A stretch of 64,000 bases of DNA from Nitrososphaerota archaeon (GTDB lineage: Archaea > Thermoproteota > Bathyarchaeia > Bathyarchaeales > Bathycorpusculaceae), in the NCBI GenBank assembly GCA_031274765.1, contig JAISPR010000153.1, forward strand, positions 97,608 to 161,607, written 5' to 3'. The notes below the pieces were generated by a model. The model was not told the origin of the DNA, made no database searches, and saw only the letters and a program-made list of their open reading frames with translations. The stretch's first letter is position 1, and each line of letters opens with the position of its first letter. The position numbers and the translations under genes were made by a program. Positions 44,409-52,611 of the stretch are shown piece by piece.

Positions 44409-44606
44409 TTACCCTTTGCCCTTTTCTTCTTTCCCAAAGTACTGAGTCCATTTAAGCTTGCGTGCATCACGTTTAAATGCTAAACTGCTTTTCTTGCATT
44501 TACTGGAATCGAACCAAAGAATCGAACCATCGTTTTTAACGTACATCATGCCTGTGCCAGCTGGGAAATCAGCACCACAGAACGAACATTTTCTCGGTTT
44601 TGGCAT
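44409..44606 (-). CDS. rpl24e: Ribosomal protein L24e
   Basis: A 65-residue large-subunit zinc protein: CSFCGADFPAGTGMMYVKND with the first CxxC, a second pair C...C in WFDSSKCKKS, then FKRDARKLKWTQYF. One ligand of the second knuckle is not obvious, as in some archaeal forms. It is the third gene of L7Ae-S28e-L24e, 21 nt after S28e. In many archaea ndk and infB follow; here the cluster ends and a repeat-bearing spacer begins. Confidence 0.93.
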   Translation of the reverse strand: MPKPRKCSFCGADFPAGTGMMYVKNDGSILWFDSSKCKKSSLAFKRDARKLKWTQYFGKEEKGKG

Positions 44607-44627
44607 GACAATTTTCTCCTATCAGAT

Positions 44628-44849
44628 TTACCTTGTGATTTTCTTTGCTTCCCGTTCAGTTTCCCGAAGCATCAAGATATCTTGAACACGAACAGGCCCT
44701 TTAACGTTACGTGTAATGATTCGACCTTTATCGCGTCCTTCCATGATACGAACACGAACCTGCGTGATTTCCCCAGTTACACCTGTACGTCCGATAATTT
44801 GAATAACTTCAGAGGGCGTTAATTCATCAGATGTTTCTTTGCTACTCAT
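44628..44849 (-). CDS. rps28e: Ribosomal protein S28e
   Basis: A 73-residue small-subunit OB-fold protein with the family blocks [40 protein letters not shown] and the C-terminal [15 protein letters not shown]. It lies 1 nt after the L7Ae stop, so the two are probably translated together. Confidence 0.95.
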   Translation of the reverse strand: MSSKETSDELTPSEVIQIIGRTGVTGEITQVRVRIMEGRDKGRIITRNVKGPVRVQDILMLRETEREAKKITR

Positions 44850-44850
44850 A

Positions 44851-45231
44851 TCACTGAGTGCCTCGTTTAACCTGATCGATACGGTTCACGATTTCTTTGA
44901 TTAAGCCGGTTGCTTCCCCTTCCCTCATAATGCAGGTTGCTGCACATGGAACATCAATACCAATGGACTTGCCAAGTTGTTCTTTACTTGGTACAAACAC
45001 ATATGGAATTTTACGTTCTTCACAGAGCAGGGGCAGATGCGCGATGACTTCAGGGGGATCAACGTCTTCAGCGATAACAACAAGTTTTGCTTGACTACGC
45101 TCTACAGACTTTGTAGCTTCGTTAGTTCCTTTTCTCACTGAACCTGATTTTGAAGCAAGCGATAGGGCTTCATAGGCTGCATCCACGAGTTCTTTTGGGG
45201 CTTCATACTTTACATAAAATGGTTTAGACAT
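44851..45231 (-). CDS. rpl7ae: Ribosomal protein L7Ae
   Basis: A 126-residue kink-turn RNA-binding protein shared by the ribosome, box C/D and H/ACA guide RNPs and RNase P in archaea. [20 protein letters not shown] and [20 protein letters not shown] are the RNA-contact blocks. The start is ATG 45231 rather than the in-frame GTG five codons upstream, because that GTG belongs to the GGTGAGG ribosome site. It is divergent from gar1, another H/ACA protein, which is a meaningful neighbour. Confidence 0.95.
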   Translation of the reverse strand: MSKPFYVKYEAPKELVDAAYEALSLASKSGSVRKGTNEATKSVERSQAKLVVIAEDVDPPEVIAHLPLLCEERKIPYVFVPSKEQLGKSIGIDVPCAATCIMREGEATGLIKEIVNRIDQVKRGTQ

Positions 45232-45280
45232 ATTTCTTAGCCTCACCCTTTTTTAAGGCACACTCTTATCCCCAGTTCAG

Positions 45281-45294
45281 CTTTAATAAGCTTT
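45281..45294 (-). promoter_or_regulatory. Candidate TATA box for the L7Ae transcript
   Basis: On the minus strand AGCTTATTAAAGC lies about 55 bp before the L7Ae ATG, leaving a leader of about 25-30 nt with GGTGAGG in it. Positional inference. Confidence 0.45.
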
Positions 45295-45344
45295 CTACAC
45301 TAAGATACATACTTGACCCTACGCTTTATTTGCAATCCAGAAAC

Positions 45345-45352
45345 CTTTAAAT
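45345..45352 (+). promoter_or_regulatory. TATA box of gar1-tfb
   Basis: CTTTAAAT preceded by GAAAC (BRE-like) would start transcription near 45374. That excludes the upstream ATG at 45373 as a start and fits translation from TTG 45397 behind GAGAGGGG. Confidence 0.55.
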
Positions 45353-45396
45353 CCTCAGTTGCAACTACCTACATGTTTTTGAGAGGGGAAAAATAT

Positions 45397-45651
45397 TTGC
45401 AAAGATTAGGCAAACTAACAAACATATCTCCTTCAGGAAATATCATAGTAAAAGCAGAAGTCCCCCCAAAAATCGGCTCCGAGGTTGTTGATGAGAACCT
45501 AAATGCGGTCGGTAAAGTTTTCGACATTATTGGCCCAGTTTCAGCTCCCTATGCAGTGATTAAACCAACAGTTAGGGAACCTGCCCAATTAGTGAATAAA
45601 CCGGTATATTTGCTTCTCTCAAAACCGCAACGGAGTAAACGGAATAAATGA
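45397..45651 (+). CDS. gar1: H/ACA RNP component Gar1
   Basis: A small OB-like subunit of the pseudouridine-guiding RNP. The 84-residue product reads [38 protein letters not shown] and [13 protein letters not shown], the full Gar1 core. I choose TTG 45397 because GAGAGGGG lies 8 nt before it, the length then equals that of archaeal Gar1, and a TATA box sits at the right distance. Its TGA overlaps the ATG of tfb (ATGA). The gar1-tfb pairing is common in archaea. Confidence 0.9.
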   Translation: MQRLGKLTNISPSGNIIVKAEVPPKIGSEVVDENLNAVGKVFDIIGPVSAPYAVIKPTVREPAQLVNKPVYLLLSKPQRSKRNK

Positions 45652-46619
45652 GCCGAGATACCAAGTTACATGTACCCGTAGAAGACCACACTACATTACA
45701 AACAGATACCCAAAAAGCACGAATTTGTTCGGAATGTGGCAGCGCACGACTTATGCATGATTCAGAAGCCGCTGAAATAGTATGCATGGACTGCGGTATT
45801 GTTGTACAACAAAAACTAGCTTACCGCGGACCCGAATGGCGAGCATTCGATGAGGAGCAACGCTCAAAACGAACACGCGTGGGGGCCCCTCTTACCTATA
45901 CCATTCACGATAAAGGATTATCTACAACCATTGACTGGCATGACCGCGATATTTATGGCAAAAGCCTCTCACCAGGTCAAAAAGCACAAGTTTACCGTTT
46001 ACGAAAATGGCAACGCCGCATTAGAGTTTCCGACGCAACTGAGCGAAACTTGGCATTTGCACTCTCTGAAATTACAAAAATTTCCAATAACCTCAATTTG
46101 CCCAAAAACATTGTTGAAACAGCCTCTGTTATCTACCGGAAAGCCGTAAAAGAACATCTTATCCGAGGCCGATCGATACAAGGAGTCACAGCCGCATCAC
46201 TTTATTTGGCATGTAGACAATGTGGACTACCCCGAACGCTAGATGAAATTTCGCAAGTTACAACGGTGAGTAAAAAAGAGATTGGACGAAGTTACCGCTT
46301 TCTTATTCGAGAACTCAATTACTCAATTCCCCCGCTAAAACCTAGCCAGTATATCACAAAATTTTCCAATCAGCTTACCATGCAAGGCAAAGTTGAAGAG
46401 ATCGCTCACAAAATTTTAGGAGCTGTTAAAGAACTCAAACTGACCTCTGGCAGGGGACCCACCGGAATTGCTGCTGCTGCAAGCTACATTGCCTCGGTGT
46501 TGACTGGGGAGCGTAAAACGCAAAGAGCCATTGCTGAGATTGCACAGGTTACTGAAGTTACGATTCGCAACCGTTACAAGGAACTTGCAGAACGACTACT
46601 GTTTCAGATAAGTCTTTAG
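45648..46619 (+). CDS. tfb: Transcription initiation factor TFB (TFIIB)
   Basis: It recruits RNA polymerase to the TBP-TATA complex. At 323 residues, the N-terminal zinc ribbon has C27, C30, C46 and C49 ([22 protein letters not shown]), the B-finger/linker has [20 protein letters not shown], and two cyclin repeats follow ([20 protein letters not shown], then [20 protein letters not shown]) with the C-terminal BRE-reading helix in [18 protein letters not shown]. It overlaps gar1 by 4 nt. It is complete. Confidence 0.97.
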   Translation: MSRDTKLHVPVEDHTTLQTDTQKARICSECGSARLMHDSEAAEIVCMDCGIVVQQKLAYRGPEWRAFDEEQRSKRTRVGAPLTYTIHDKGLSTTIDWHDRDIYGKSLSPGQKAQVYRLRKWQRRIRVSDATERNLAFALSEITKISNNLNLPKNIVETASVIYRKAVKEHLIRGRSIQGVTAASLYLACRQCGLPRTLDEISQVTTVSKKEIGRSYRFLIRELNYSIPPLKPSQYITKFSNQLTMQGKVEEIAHKILGAVKELKLTSGRGPTGIAAAASYIASVLTGERKTQRAIAEIAQVTEVTIRNRYKELAERLLFQISL

Positions 46620-46767
46620 TGTCTAACCTCGATTTGCATCAAAGAGCCCGCATTACACATCTGAACATGCATAGTTTTTTAATTTATCATACGATTTGTA
46701 AAAATATTTGAATTAAAACTTATTTATCGAACCGATAGGCAGCAAATATTGCAAATCATATTTGTTG

Positions 46768-46870
46768 TAGAGGCAACCTCCGAAAACCCGTATTTTTCCA
46801 AAAGCGTTTGTTGAAAACGGTGAAATATGTTGTTTGGTTTTATGAAATGGGTTTTTTGGAGGTTGCCTAC
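46768..46870 (+). repeat. Family D inverted-repeat element, copy D4
   Basis: About 103 bp from TAGAGGCAACCTCCGAAAAC to TTTTTTGGAGGTTGCCTAC, orientation as D1, with ATTTTTCCAAAAGCG and TTGGTTTTATGAAATGGG inside. Confidence 0.85.
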
Positions 46871-46936
46871 AGTTTGCTAGGAACTACTCTACTTACAACC
46901 AATACCAGTACCCATTACTCAACAAGTTATCTTTGT

Positions 46937-47169
46937 GAGTTTTTCAATTTTTCTACTATAACCTATTTTTGATGGTTTTTCTTGAGAAAACAGGTTATTC
47001 TCAGCAGCATTTTACTAAAAATAATTATTTTTTGGAAGAGTAATTTTTTAGAGTCTTTTAGTTTGAATACTTTCTATGATTTAGAAAATTTGTATGATTT
47101 GAAAAATGTATGTGACTTGAATTTTGGTGACTTAGTCTGAGTACTTAGTAGAAAAAAATGAAAAACTCA
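46937..47169 (-). repeat. Family F inverted-repeat element, copy F3
   Basis: About 233 bp. Left end GAGTTTTTCAATTTTTCTAC and right end GTAGAAAAAAATGAAAAACT are an inverted repeat of about 22 bp. The reverse complement aligns with F2. It lies between D4 and D5. Confidence 0.8.
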
Positions 47170-47218
47170 GATCATCATATGCTGGGAAACAAAAAGTGGG
47201 AAACAGAACAAAAATATC

Positions 47219-47321
47219 TGTAGACAACCTCCGAAAACACCATTTCAGAAAACCAAGTAACATATTTGTACAGTTTTTAGCAGATGATTTTGGAAAAATA
47301 TAGGTTTTCGGAGGTCACATA
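47219..47321 (-). repeat. Family D inverted-repeat element, copy D5
   Basis: About 103 bp from TGTAGACAACCTCCGAAAAC to GTTTTCGGAGGTCACATA, inverse to D1. Interior blocks CATTTCAGAAAACCAAG and TTTTGGAAAAATATAGG are near identical to D2. Confidence 0.85.
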
Positions 47322-47561
47322 GAAAGCTCTGCTTGTTACATATTAAAAAATTTTTCTGCAAAAATATTTATCTAATCAATTTATGCAAGATATTTTCAAC
47401 TCTTTAAGTGGTAGATTAAAATTTTTTCAGAAATTCAGGTTATAACAACAGATACCAAATAACATACCTGTTCCATCCACATCATTTAACAAACCAACAG
47501 AAATTACAACTATCAGAACTATCACGATATTTTTTTATCCAACGTTTCCCACACTACCCCT

Positions 47562-47789
47562 ATGATGGATAAAAAGACACAAAAAACAAACACTATCCAG
47601 CGTGCAAAAGTTCTGTTGTTCACCAGCAGCATTGTGCTACTTGTAATTCTTTGCTACCTCTCGATAATCAAAGTCATCTCAACCACTATCTACCTATGTA
47701 GCGGATTTGGCATAATGATAGCCATAACAGTAATTAATTATGCCCTTAATCGGTTCTATGGCAATAAACTGCCAAAAAACACCGTTTAA
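47562..47789 (+). CDS. Small two-span membrane protein
   Basis: A 75-residue protein with a polar, basic N-terminus (KKTQKTNTIQRAK) and two hydrophobic segments at about residues 18-38 and 43-62 (VLLFTSSIVLLVILCYLSII and IYLCSGFGIMIAITVINYAL), ending in a basic tail. I recognise no family. It has a weak ribosome site, lies between a repeat-rich spacer and the metallo-hydrolase gene (43 nt downstream), and could be real or a chance hydrophobic frame; the tidy layout favours real. Confidence 0.5.
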   Translation: MMDKKTQKTNTIQRAKVLLFTSSIVLLVILCYLSIIKVISTTIYLCSGFGIMIAITVINYALNRFYGNKLPKNTV

Positions 47790-47832
47790 AATATTTGCCA
47801 CACATACCCCTTTAGATTAACTAACAGTTTTT

Positions 47833-48792
47833 ATGTTCGTTAGAGTTAACATCAGCGTTTTGAGGGATATGATGCACACAAAACAAATTGGAAAAAACAT
47901 CTACCAAGTTGAACTCGACACAGGGGGTTTTAAGCAACTCATCTGTAGCTATATCATAACCGGTTCAACCCCCGTGCTTATTGAATCTGGCCCAACCAAC
48001 TCAGTACCCAACCTCCTTAGTAGCATACAAGAATTGGGTATGGCACCAAAAGACATAGCATATATTGCAGTAACCCATATTCACCTCGATCACGGCGGCG
48101 GCGCAGGAACATTGCTCAAAGCTCTGCCAAACGCTAAAGTTCTTGTTCATCCCCGCGGGGTTGCCCACTTAATTGATCCGGAATGTCTCTGGACTGCTAG
48201 TCAAGCCGTTTTAGGTTACGTCAGTGAAGTCTTTGGTAAACCCGAACCTGTTTCTCAAGACCGCATAATTCCAATAACTCATGGCAGACTCGATTTGGGT
48301 AACGATAATACTCTCACAATCCTTGAAACTCTGGGGCATGCCTCGCACAACATCAGTTTCTATGAAAGTATCAATGGAGGGGTCTTTCCGGGAGATGCTG
48401 CAGGTACCTATTTACCTGAATATAGAGTCGTTGTTCCCACAACACCCCCGCCGTTTTATCTTGAATCAGCGCTATTATCACTTGATAAACTCATCGATCT
48501 TAAACCGACCACCCTCTATTTCAGTCATTTCGGACCGGCAGACGATGCAATTAACCGGCTCAAAACCTACAAAACACAACTCCAACTCTGGGCAGACATC
48601 ACAAAAAAAGGTGTAGACACAAATTTAAGCTTAGAAGAAATCCGAAACATCATCATCAAAACAGATCCCATCATGACTACACTTAACAGCTACATCCAAA
48701 ATCACCCCATCTACAAGAAAACAATGCTAGAAAACTGTATACATGGATTCATCGAATACAGCAAAACCAAACAACAAAAAACCAGGTCATAA
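47833..48792 (+). CDS. MBL-fold metallo-hydrolase
   Basis: A 319-residue metallo-beta-lactamase-fold hydrolase. The zinc motif is VTHIHLDHGGGAG (HxHxDH, about residues 79-89), the third ligand His is in LETLGHASHN, the bridging Asp in GGVFPGDAAGTYL, and a last His in LYFSHFGPADD. The fold covers thiol esters, phosphodiesters, lactones and RNA; the C-terminal helical part with LKTYKTQLQLWADI places it with glyoxalase-II-like hydrolases rather than RNases. An internal start at MMHTKQIG (residue 13) is likely. It is 45 nt ahead of rtcB. Confidence 0.85.
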   Translation: MFVRVNISVLRDMMHTKQIGKNIYQVELDTGGFKQLICSYIITGSTPVLIESGPTNSVPNLLSSIQELGMAPKDIAYIAVTHIHLDHGGGAGTLLKALPNAKVLVHPRGVAHLIDPECLWTASQAVLGYVSEVFGKPEPVSQDRIIPITHGRLDLGNDNTLTILETLGHASHNISFYESINGGVFPGDAAGTYLPEYRVVVPTTPPPFYLESALLSLDKLIDLKPTTLYFSHFGPADDAINRLKTYKTQLQLWADITKKGVDTNLSLEEIRNIIIKTDPIMTTLNSYIQNHPIYKKTMLENCIHGFIEYSKTKQQKTRS

Positions 48793-48837
48793 ACATTTAA
48801 TATTTTGTTTCAACTCTTGTCCTAAAGGCGAACAGTT

Positions 48838-50319
48838 TTGGCTGAAAACGAAAGCAGAACGGCCCCGGAACGGGTGGCTCTTGAAAAAATTAACGATTAC
48901 CTGTGGCAGATCCCTAAATACAAATCACAAATGAAAGTTCCAGGTATGATTTTTGCCAATCAAACATTAATAGAAAAAATGCAAACAGACCGCACCCTTT
49001 GGCAATGCGGCAATGTGGCACAACTACCGGGCATCTACAAACACTCCATCACACTACCTGATGGCCATGAAGGTTACGGATTTCCCATTGGAGGTGTTGC
49101 AGCAACAGACTACAACAACGGCGTCATAAGTCCAGGCGGCGTCGGTTACGACATCAACTGTGGTGTACGATTACTCACAACCAACATAACCGAAGAGACT
49201 ATCCGCTCCAAACTATCCCCCCTTGCAGAAGCCATTTTTCACAACATACCATCCGGTTTAGGAAGCCGCAGAAAAGACCTCACCATTTCCAATCGTGATA
49301 TTGACACACTCGCCGCTGAAGGGGTTCAGTGGCTTATCGACAGGGGCATAGGCTGGGCAGAAGACGCTAAACACTGTGAAGAAAATGGCCACATGCCAAA
49401 TGCTAACCCTGATAAAGTCAGTCAAACCGCTAAAAACCGGGGAGTGAGTCAAATCGGCACACTAGGCAGCGGTAACCATTTTTTGGAGATCCAAAAAGTA
49501 GACAAAATTTTCAACTCTAAAACCGCCAAAACATTTGGTGTTATGCATGAAGGGCAAATTATGGTTATGATTCATTGTGGCAGTAGGGGATATGGTCACC
49601 AAGTTTGTTCAGATTATCTTCGTGTGATGGAACGTGCGGTGCAGAAGTACAAAATTAACTTGCCTGATCGGGAACTAGCTTGCGCACCTGGCAGTAGTCC
49701 TGAAGCTATAGACTATGTTGAGGCTATGGCGTGTGCAGTCAATTATGCTTTTTGTAATCGTCAAGCTATTATGCACTGGGTCCGGCAGAGTTTCCAGCAA
49801 GTTTATGGTCAAGACCCTGAAAAATTGGGACTTAAACTGGTTTATGATGTTGCACACAACATTGCCAAGATGGAAACTCATGATGTTGGAGAGGGGGTAC
49901 AGAAAAAGGTTTGGGTTCATCGTAAAGGGGCGACGCGGGCATTTCCTGCGGGTCATAAAGATGTGCCTGAGGATTACCGAGGTGAAGGTCAGCCGGTGCT
50001 TATTCCGGGGAGCATGGGTACTAGCTCTTGGATATTGGTGGGTACACAGAAAGCCATGGAGCTAACGTTTGGTTCCACAGCTCATGGTGCTGGTCGTATG
50101 ATGAGTCGGTTTGCGGCCAAGCGGCAATTTTGGGGGGGAGATATAAAATCTGGCCTTGAGAAGCGCGGTATTACAGTTCGTGCTGCCAGTCCTTCGGTAC
50201 TTGCTGAGGAAGCAGATGGGGCATATAAAAATGTAGACTTGGTTGCAGAGGTCAGTCACCAAATTGGTATAGCTACTAAAGTTGCTCGGCTTACACCTTT
50301 GGCAGTTATCAAGGGTTAA
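48838..50319 (+). CDS. rtcB: tRNA-splicing RNA ligase RtcB
   Basis: RtcB joins 2',3'-cyclic phosphate and 5'-OH RNA ends with GTP and Mn, completing tRNA splicing in archaea. At 493 residues, the metal-binding GGVGYDINCGVRLL (C108), GTLGSGNHFLEIQKV, HCGSRGYGHQ, DVAHNIAKME and the guanylylated histidine in VHRKGATRAFPAGH (about residue 361) are all intact. No intein is present, unlike some archaeal rtcB genes. The start is TTG 48838 behind AAAGGCG. It probably shares a transcript with the metallo-hydrolase gene. Confidence 0.96.
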   Translation: MAENESRTAPERVALEKINDYLWQIPKYKSQMKVPGMIFANQTLIEKMQTDRTLWQCGNVAQLPGIYKHSITLPDGHEGYGFPIGGVAATDYNNGVISPGGVGYDINCGVRLLTTNITEETIRSKLSPLAEAIFHNIPSGLGSRRKDLTISNRDIDTLAAEGVQWLIDRGIGWAEDAKHCEENGHMPNANPDKVSQTAKNRGVSQIGTLGSGNHFLEIQKVDKIFNSKTAKTFGVMHEGQIMVMIHCGSRGYGHQVCSDYLRVMERAVQKYKINLPDRELACAPGSSPEAIDYVEAMACAVNYAFCNRQAIMHWVRQSFQQVYGQDPEKLGLKLVYDVAHNIAKMETHDVGEGVQKKVWVHRKGATRAFPAGHKDVPEDYRGEGQPVLIPGSMGTSSWILVGTQKAMELTFGSTAHGAGRMMSRFAAKRQFWGGDIKSGLEKRGITVRAASPSVLAEEADGAYKNVDLVAEVSHQIGIATKVARLTPLAVIKG

Positions 50320-50346
50320 TTTCCTTTTTTAATTTTTTTTTAATTT
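50320..50346 (+). terminator. T-rich terminator after rtcB
   Basis: TTTCCTTTTTTAATTTTTTT follows directly on the rtcB stop, a strong oligo-T terminator of archaeal type. Confidence 0.55.
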
Positions 50347-50392
50347 ACTTGTTGTTTGTGGTTTCATAGTACATTGTATTAAATTTAGGGCA

Positions 50393-50413
50393 TGTGCCAA
50401 TTTAGGATAGTTA
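50393..50413 (+). repeat. Solo family A-like end
   Basis: TGTGCCAATTTAGGATAGTT resembles the inward-read right end of family A. It stands alone just before B2 and may be a remnant of an A element into or beside which B2 inserted. Confidence 0.4.
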
Positions 50414-50425
50414 CTTAATTTTCCA

Positions 50426-50642
50426 GATTTATTATACGCAGGTTGATGAAAATCCATGAAAAGAACCGATTATAAAAATGCCGGTAAAAATAGTCGCTTA
50501 AAAATATGTCCGCTGTATAATTATTTATAAATTATACATATATTTTATTTAATCATTAAATGTTGTTTCGAAATGTTTTTCAAAACTAAATGTATTTATC
50601 AAATAGTTCCCATCTGGGTGTATAAATTTTGCGGGAGATTAG
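50426..50642 (+). repeat. Family B element, copy B2
   Basis: About 217 bp aligned to B1 (4612-4830) along its length in the same orientation: GATTTATTATACGCAGG, TTTAATCATTAAATGTTGTT, TTATCAAATAGTTCCCATC and GTGTATAAATTTTG. Non-coding; short peptides in frame are shared with B1 only because of the DNA repeat. Confidence 0.7.
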
Positions 50643-50662
50643 GTTTGTGGTATTGTTGGGCA

Positions 50663-50823
50663 GTGTGCCAACATAGAATAGTTTTTTGTCGATTAGGTAT
50701 TTTATGTGTTACCTCTGGATTAAGGGTAACTTTTCTCTTCAAACCTTGGGAAATTTGTCAATTATGTATGGAGTCGATACGAATTTGATTCTGTGCCACA
50801 TTAACTATTCTAAATTTGTACAC
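50663..50823 (+). repeat. Family A inverted-repeat element, copy A2
   Basis: About 161 bp from GTGTGCCAACATAGAATAG to CTATTCTAAATTTGTACAC, with a terminal inverted repeat of about 20 bp. The interior matches A1, including ATGTATGGAGTCGATACGAA followed by TTTGATTCTG. Confidence 0.78.
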
Positions 50824-50878
50824 TGTCTGTTGTTGTTTGTTGTGTTTTTGGGTACTTGCTGAGTGTAAAAGTTATGTC

Positions 50879-50983
50879 TATAGGCGACCACCGAAGACGG
50901 GTATTTTTCTAAAATCGTTTGCTGAAAATCGTGTAGCGGTGTTGTTTGGTTTTCTGAAATGGGGTTTTCGTAGGTTGCCTATA
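50879..50983 (+). repeat. Family D inverted-repeat element, copy D6
   Basis: About 105 bp from TATAGGCGACCACCGAAGAC to GGTTTTCGTAGGTTGCCTA, orientation as D1, with TTTTTCTAAAATCG and TTTGGTTTTCTGAAATGGGG. It lies just after the trpB2 stop. Confidence 0.84.
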
Positions 50984-51042
50984 TTGTTTTAGGACAACGG
51001 TTAACTGTGAATGGATATCAATCGGCAAATAAATAAAAGTAG

Positions 51043-52464
51043 TTAGTAGGTTTTGCAACCTATGTATTGTTTTGTGACATCGTTGAGCCATGGGTATAGT
51101 TTTCGCAGTTTCGCCATCGATTCTGCCACCTTCTCGGCGGGATATTCATAGGGTTGTAGGTGTCCGTTGAAGTATTCGTCATATGCAGTCATGTCAAAAT
51201 AACCATGTCCAGTTAAAGCGAACAGTAAAGTTTTGGCGGTATTGGTTTGGGTGCATTTACGGGCTTCGTCACAAACAGCTTTTATGGCATGTGTTGATTC
51301 GGGGGAAGGAATTATTCCTTCTGAACGGATGAATAATTTTGCTGCGTCAAATGCATCTACTTGGTTAACTGAGATGGTGCTTATCTGTTTTTCTTTAGCT
51401 AACAGACTTAGGGTTGGAGCAATGCCATGGTATCGTAGACCGCCAGCATGGATGGGTGCAGGCATGAAGTCATGGCCAAGGGTGTACATTGGTACCAGTG
51501 GAGTGAGTTTGGAGGTGTCGCCGTGGTCGTAGGTGTAGTAGCCACGGGTTACTTTGGGGCATGCGGTTGGTTCGACAGCAATGAGTTGGGTTTCTTTGGG
51601 GGCTTTTTTAGTGGTTTTGTCGTAGTAGAAGGGCCAGTATAGACCGCTGTAGCTGCTTCCGCCGCCTATGCAGCCATAGATTGCGTCGGGATATTCTTCA
51701 ATCATTGCTAGTTGTTTTTGTGCTTCTAAGCCGGCTATTGTTTGATGCATGCAGACATGGTTAAAGACGCTGCCAATTGTATAGTTGGCTTTTTTACCTG
51801 TTTTTTCGCTTTCTAAGCTGTCTTCGATGGCTTCGCTAATGGCTATTCCGAGGCTGCCTTTGTTTTCGGGGTTTTCTGAGAGGATTTCTTGGCCGACTTT
51901 GGTTTGTTTGCTTGGGCTGGCATAGACGGTTGCGCCAAAAGCGTTCATCATAGCTTTGCGGTAGGGTTTTTGTTCAAAGCTTGCACGGACCATATATACG
52001 GTTGCTTCTAATCCAAATATGTTAGCAGCAAAAGCAAGTGCGCTGCCCCACTGGCCTGCGCCTGTTTCGGTTGTGACACGGGTTATACCTTCTTTCATGT
52101 TGTAGTATGCTTGGGGTACTGCACTGTTGGTTTTGTGGCTACCTGACGGTGAACCACCTTCATATTTGTAGAAGATTTTTGCAGGGGTTTTAAGCGCTTT
52201 TTCCATTCCTGTTGCTCGGAATAAGGGACTTGGCCGCCAGATTTTATAGATTTCTTGGACATCTTCAGGAATGTTTATCCAACGTTCCTGACTGATTTCT
52301 TGTCCGATAATAGCCTTGGGAAATATTTTGGGGACTATACCGACACCGGGTTTCCCGGTTTCCGCTTCGATAAAGGGCGGCAAGGGATAGGGTAGGTCGG
52401 GGACAATGTTGTACCATTGTTTGGGTATGTCAGATTCTTTGAGAAGAATTTTTTTGTCGGACAA
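51043..52464 (-). CDS. trpB2: Tryptophan synthase beta-like protein TrpB2
   Basis: This 473-residue PLP enzyme is of the TrpB2 branch, which is longer than TrpB1 and often works without the alpha subunit. PLP lysine in EGGSPSGSHKTNSAVPQAYY (about residue 109), ETGAGQWGSALAFAA, GCIGGGSSYSGLYWPF and the C-terminal SEGIIPSPESTHAIK are diagnostic. It condenses indole with serine; in archaea it may salvage indole. There is no trpA or other trp gene in the window. It is divergent from an ACT-type regulator with 147 nt between the starts. AGGCGAACCAAATTG lies upstream of the ATG. Confidence 0.95.
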   Translation of the reverse strand: MSDKKILLKESDIPKQWYNIVPDLPYPLPPFIEAETGKPGVGIVPKIFPKAIIGQEISQERWINIPEDVQEIYKIWRPSPLFRATGMEKALKTPAKIFYKYEGGSPSGSHKTNSAVPQAYYNMKEGITRVTTETGAGQWGSALAFAANIFGLEATVYMVRASFEQKPYRKAMMNAFGATVYASPSKQTKVGQEILSENPENKGSLGIAISEAIEDSLESEKTGKKANYTIGSVFNHVCMHQTIAGLEAQKQLAMIEEYPDAIYGCIGGGSSYSGLYWPFYYDKTTKKAPKETQLIAVEPTACPKVTRGYYTYDHGDTSKLTPLVPMYTLGHDFMPAPIHAGGLRYHGIAPTLSLLAKEKQISTISVNQVDAFDAAKLFIRSEGIIPSPESTHAIKAVCDEARKCTQTNTAKTLLFALTGHGYFDMTAYDEYFNGHLQPYEYPAEKVAESMAKLRKLYPWLNDVTKQYIGCKTY

Positions 52465-52611
52465 TTTGGTTCGCCTTTGCAGAGATTTGTTCCTTACAGG
52501 TCATATTTAAGGCTTTTCTGCACAGTTTTGTACATGTTAAGAGTTAATTTGATTTTGTCTTCAAAGTGCGCACCAAAAACAAAAAGGAACAAAGAACATA
52601 TTAATATCCAA

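Larger units (their letters stand above)
46620..47561. other. 0.94 kb repeat-filled spacer after tfb
   Basis: No gene is recognised. Three elements occupy it in the order D4, F3, D5, with D4 and D5 in opposite orientations on either side of F3. CAGAAATTCAGGTTATA at 47430-47446 resembles the right end of the IS at 1779-3599 for about 15 bp. Confidence 0.6.

Noticed and set aside
47430..47446. Possible solo end of the 1779-3599 IS
   Set aside because: Similarity is limited to about 15 AT-rich bases around ATTCAGG; no second end was found.
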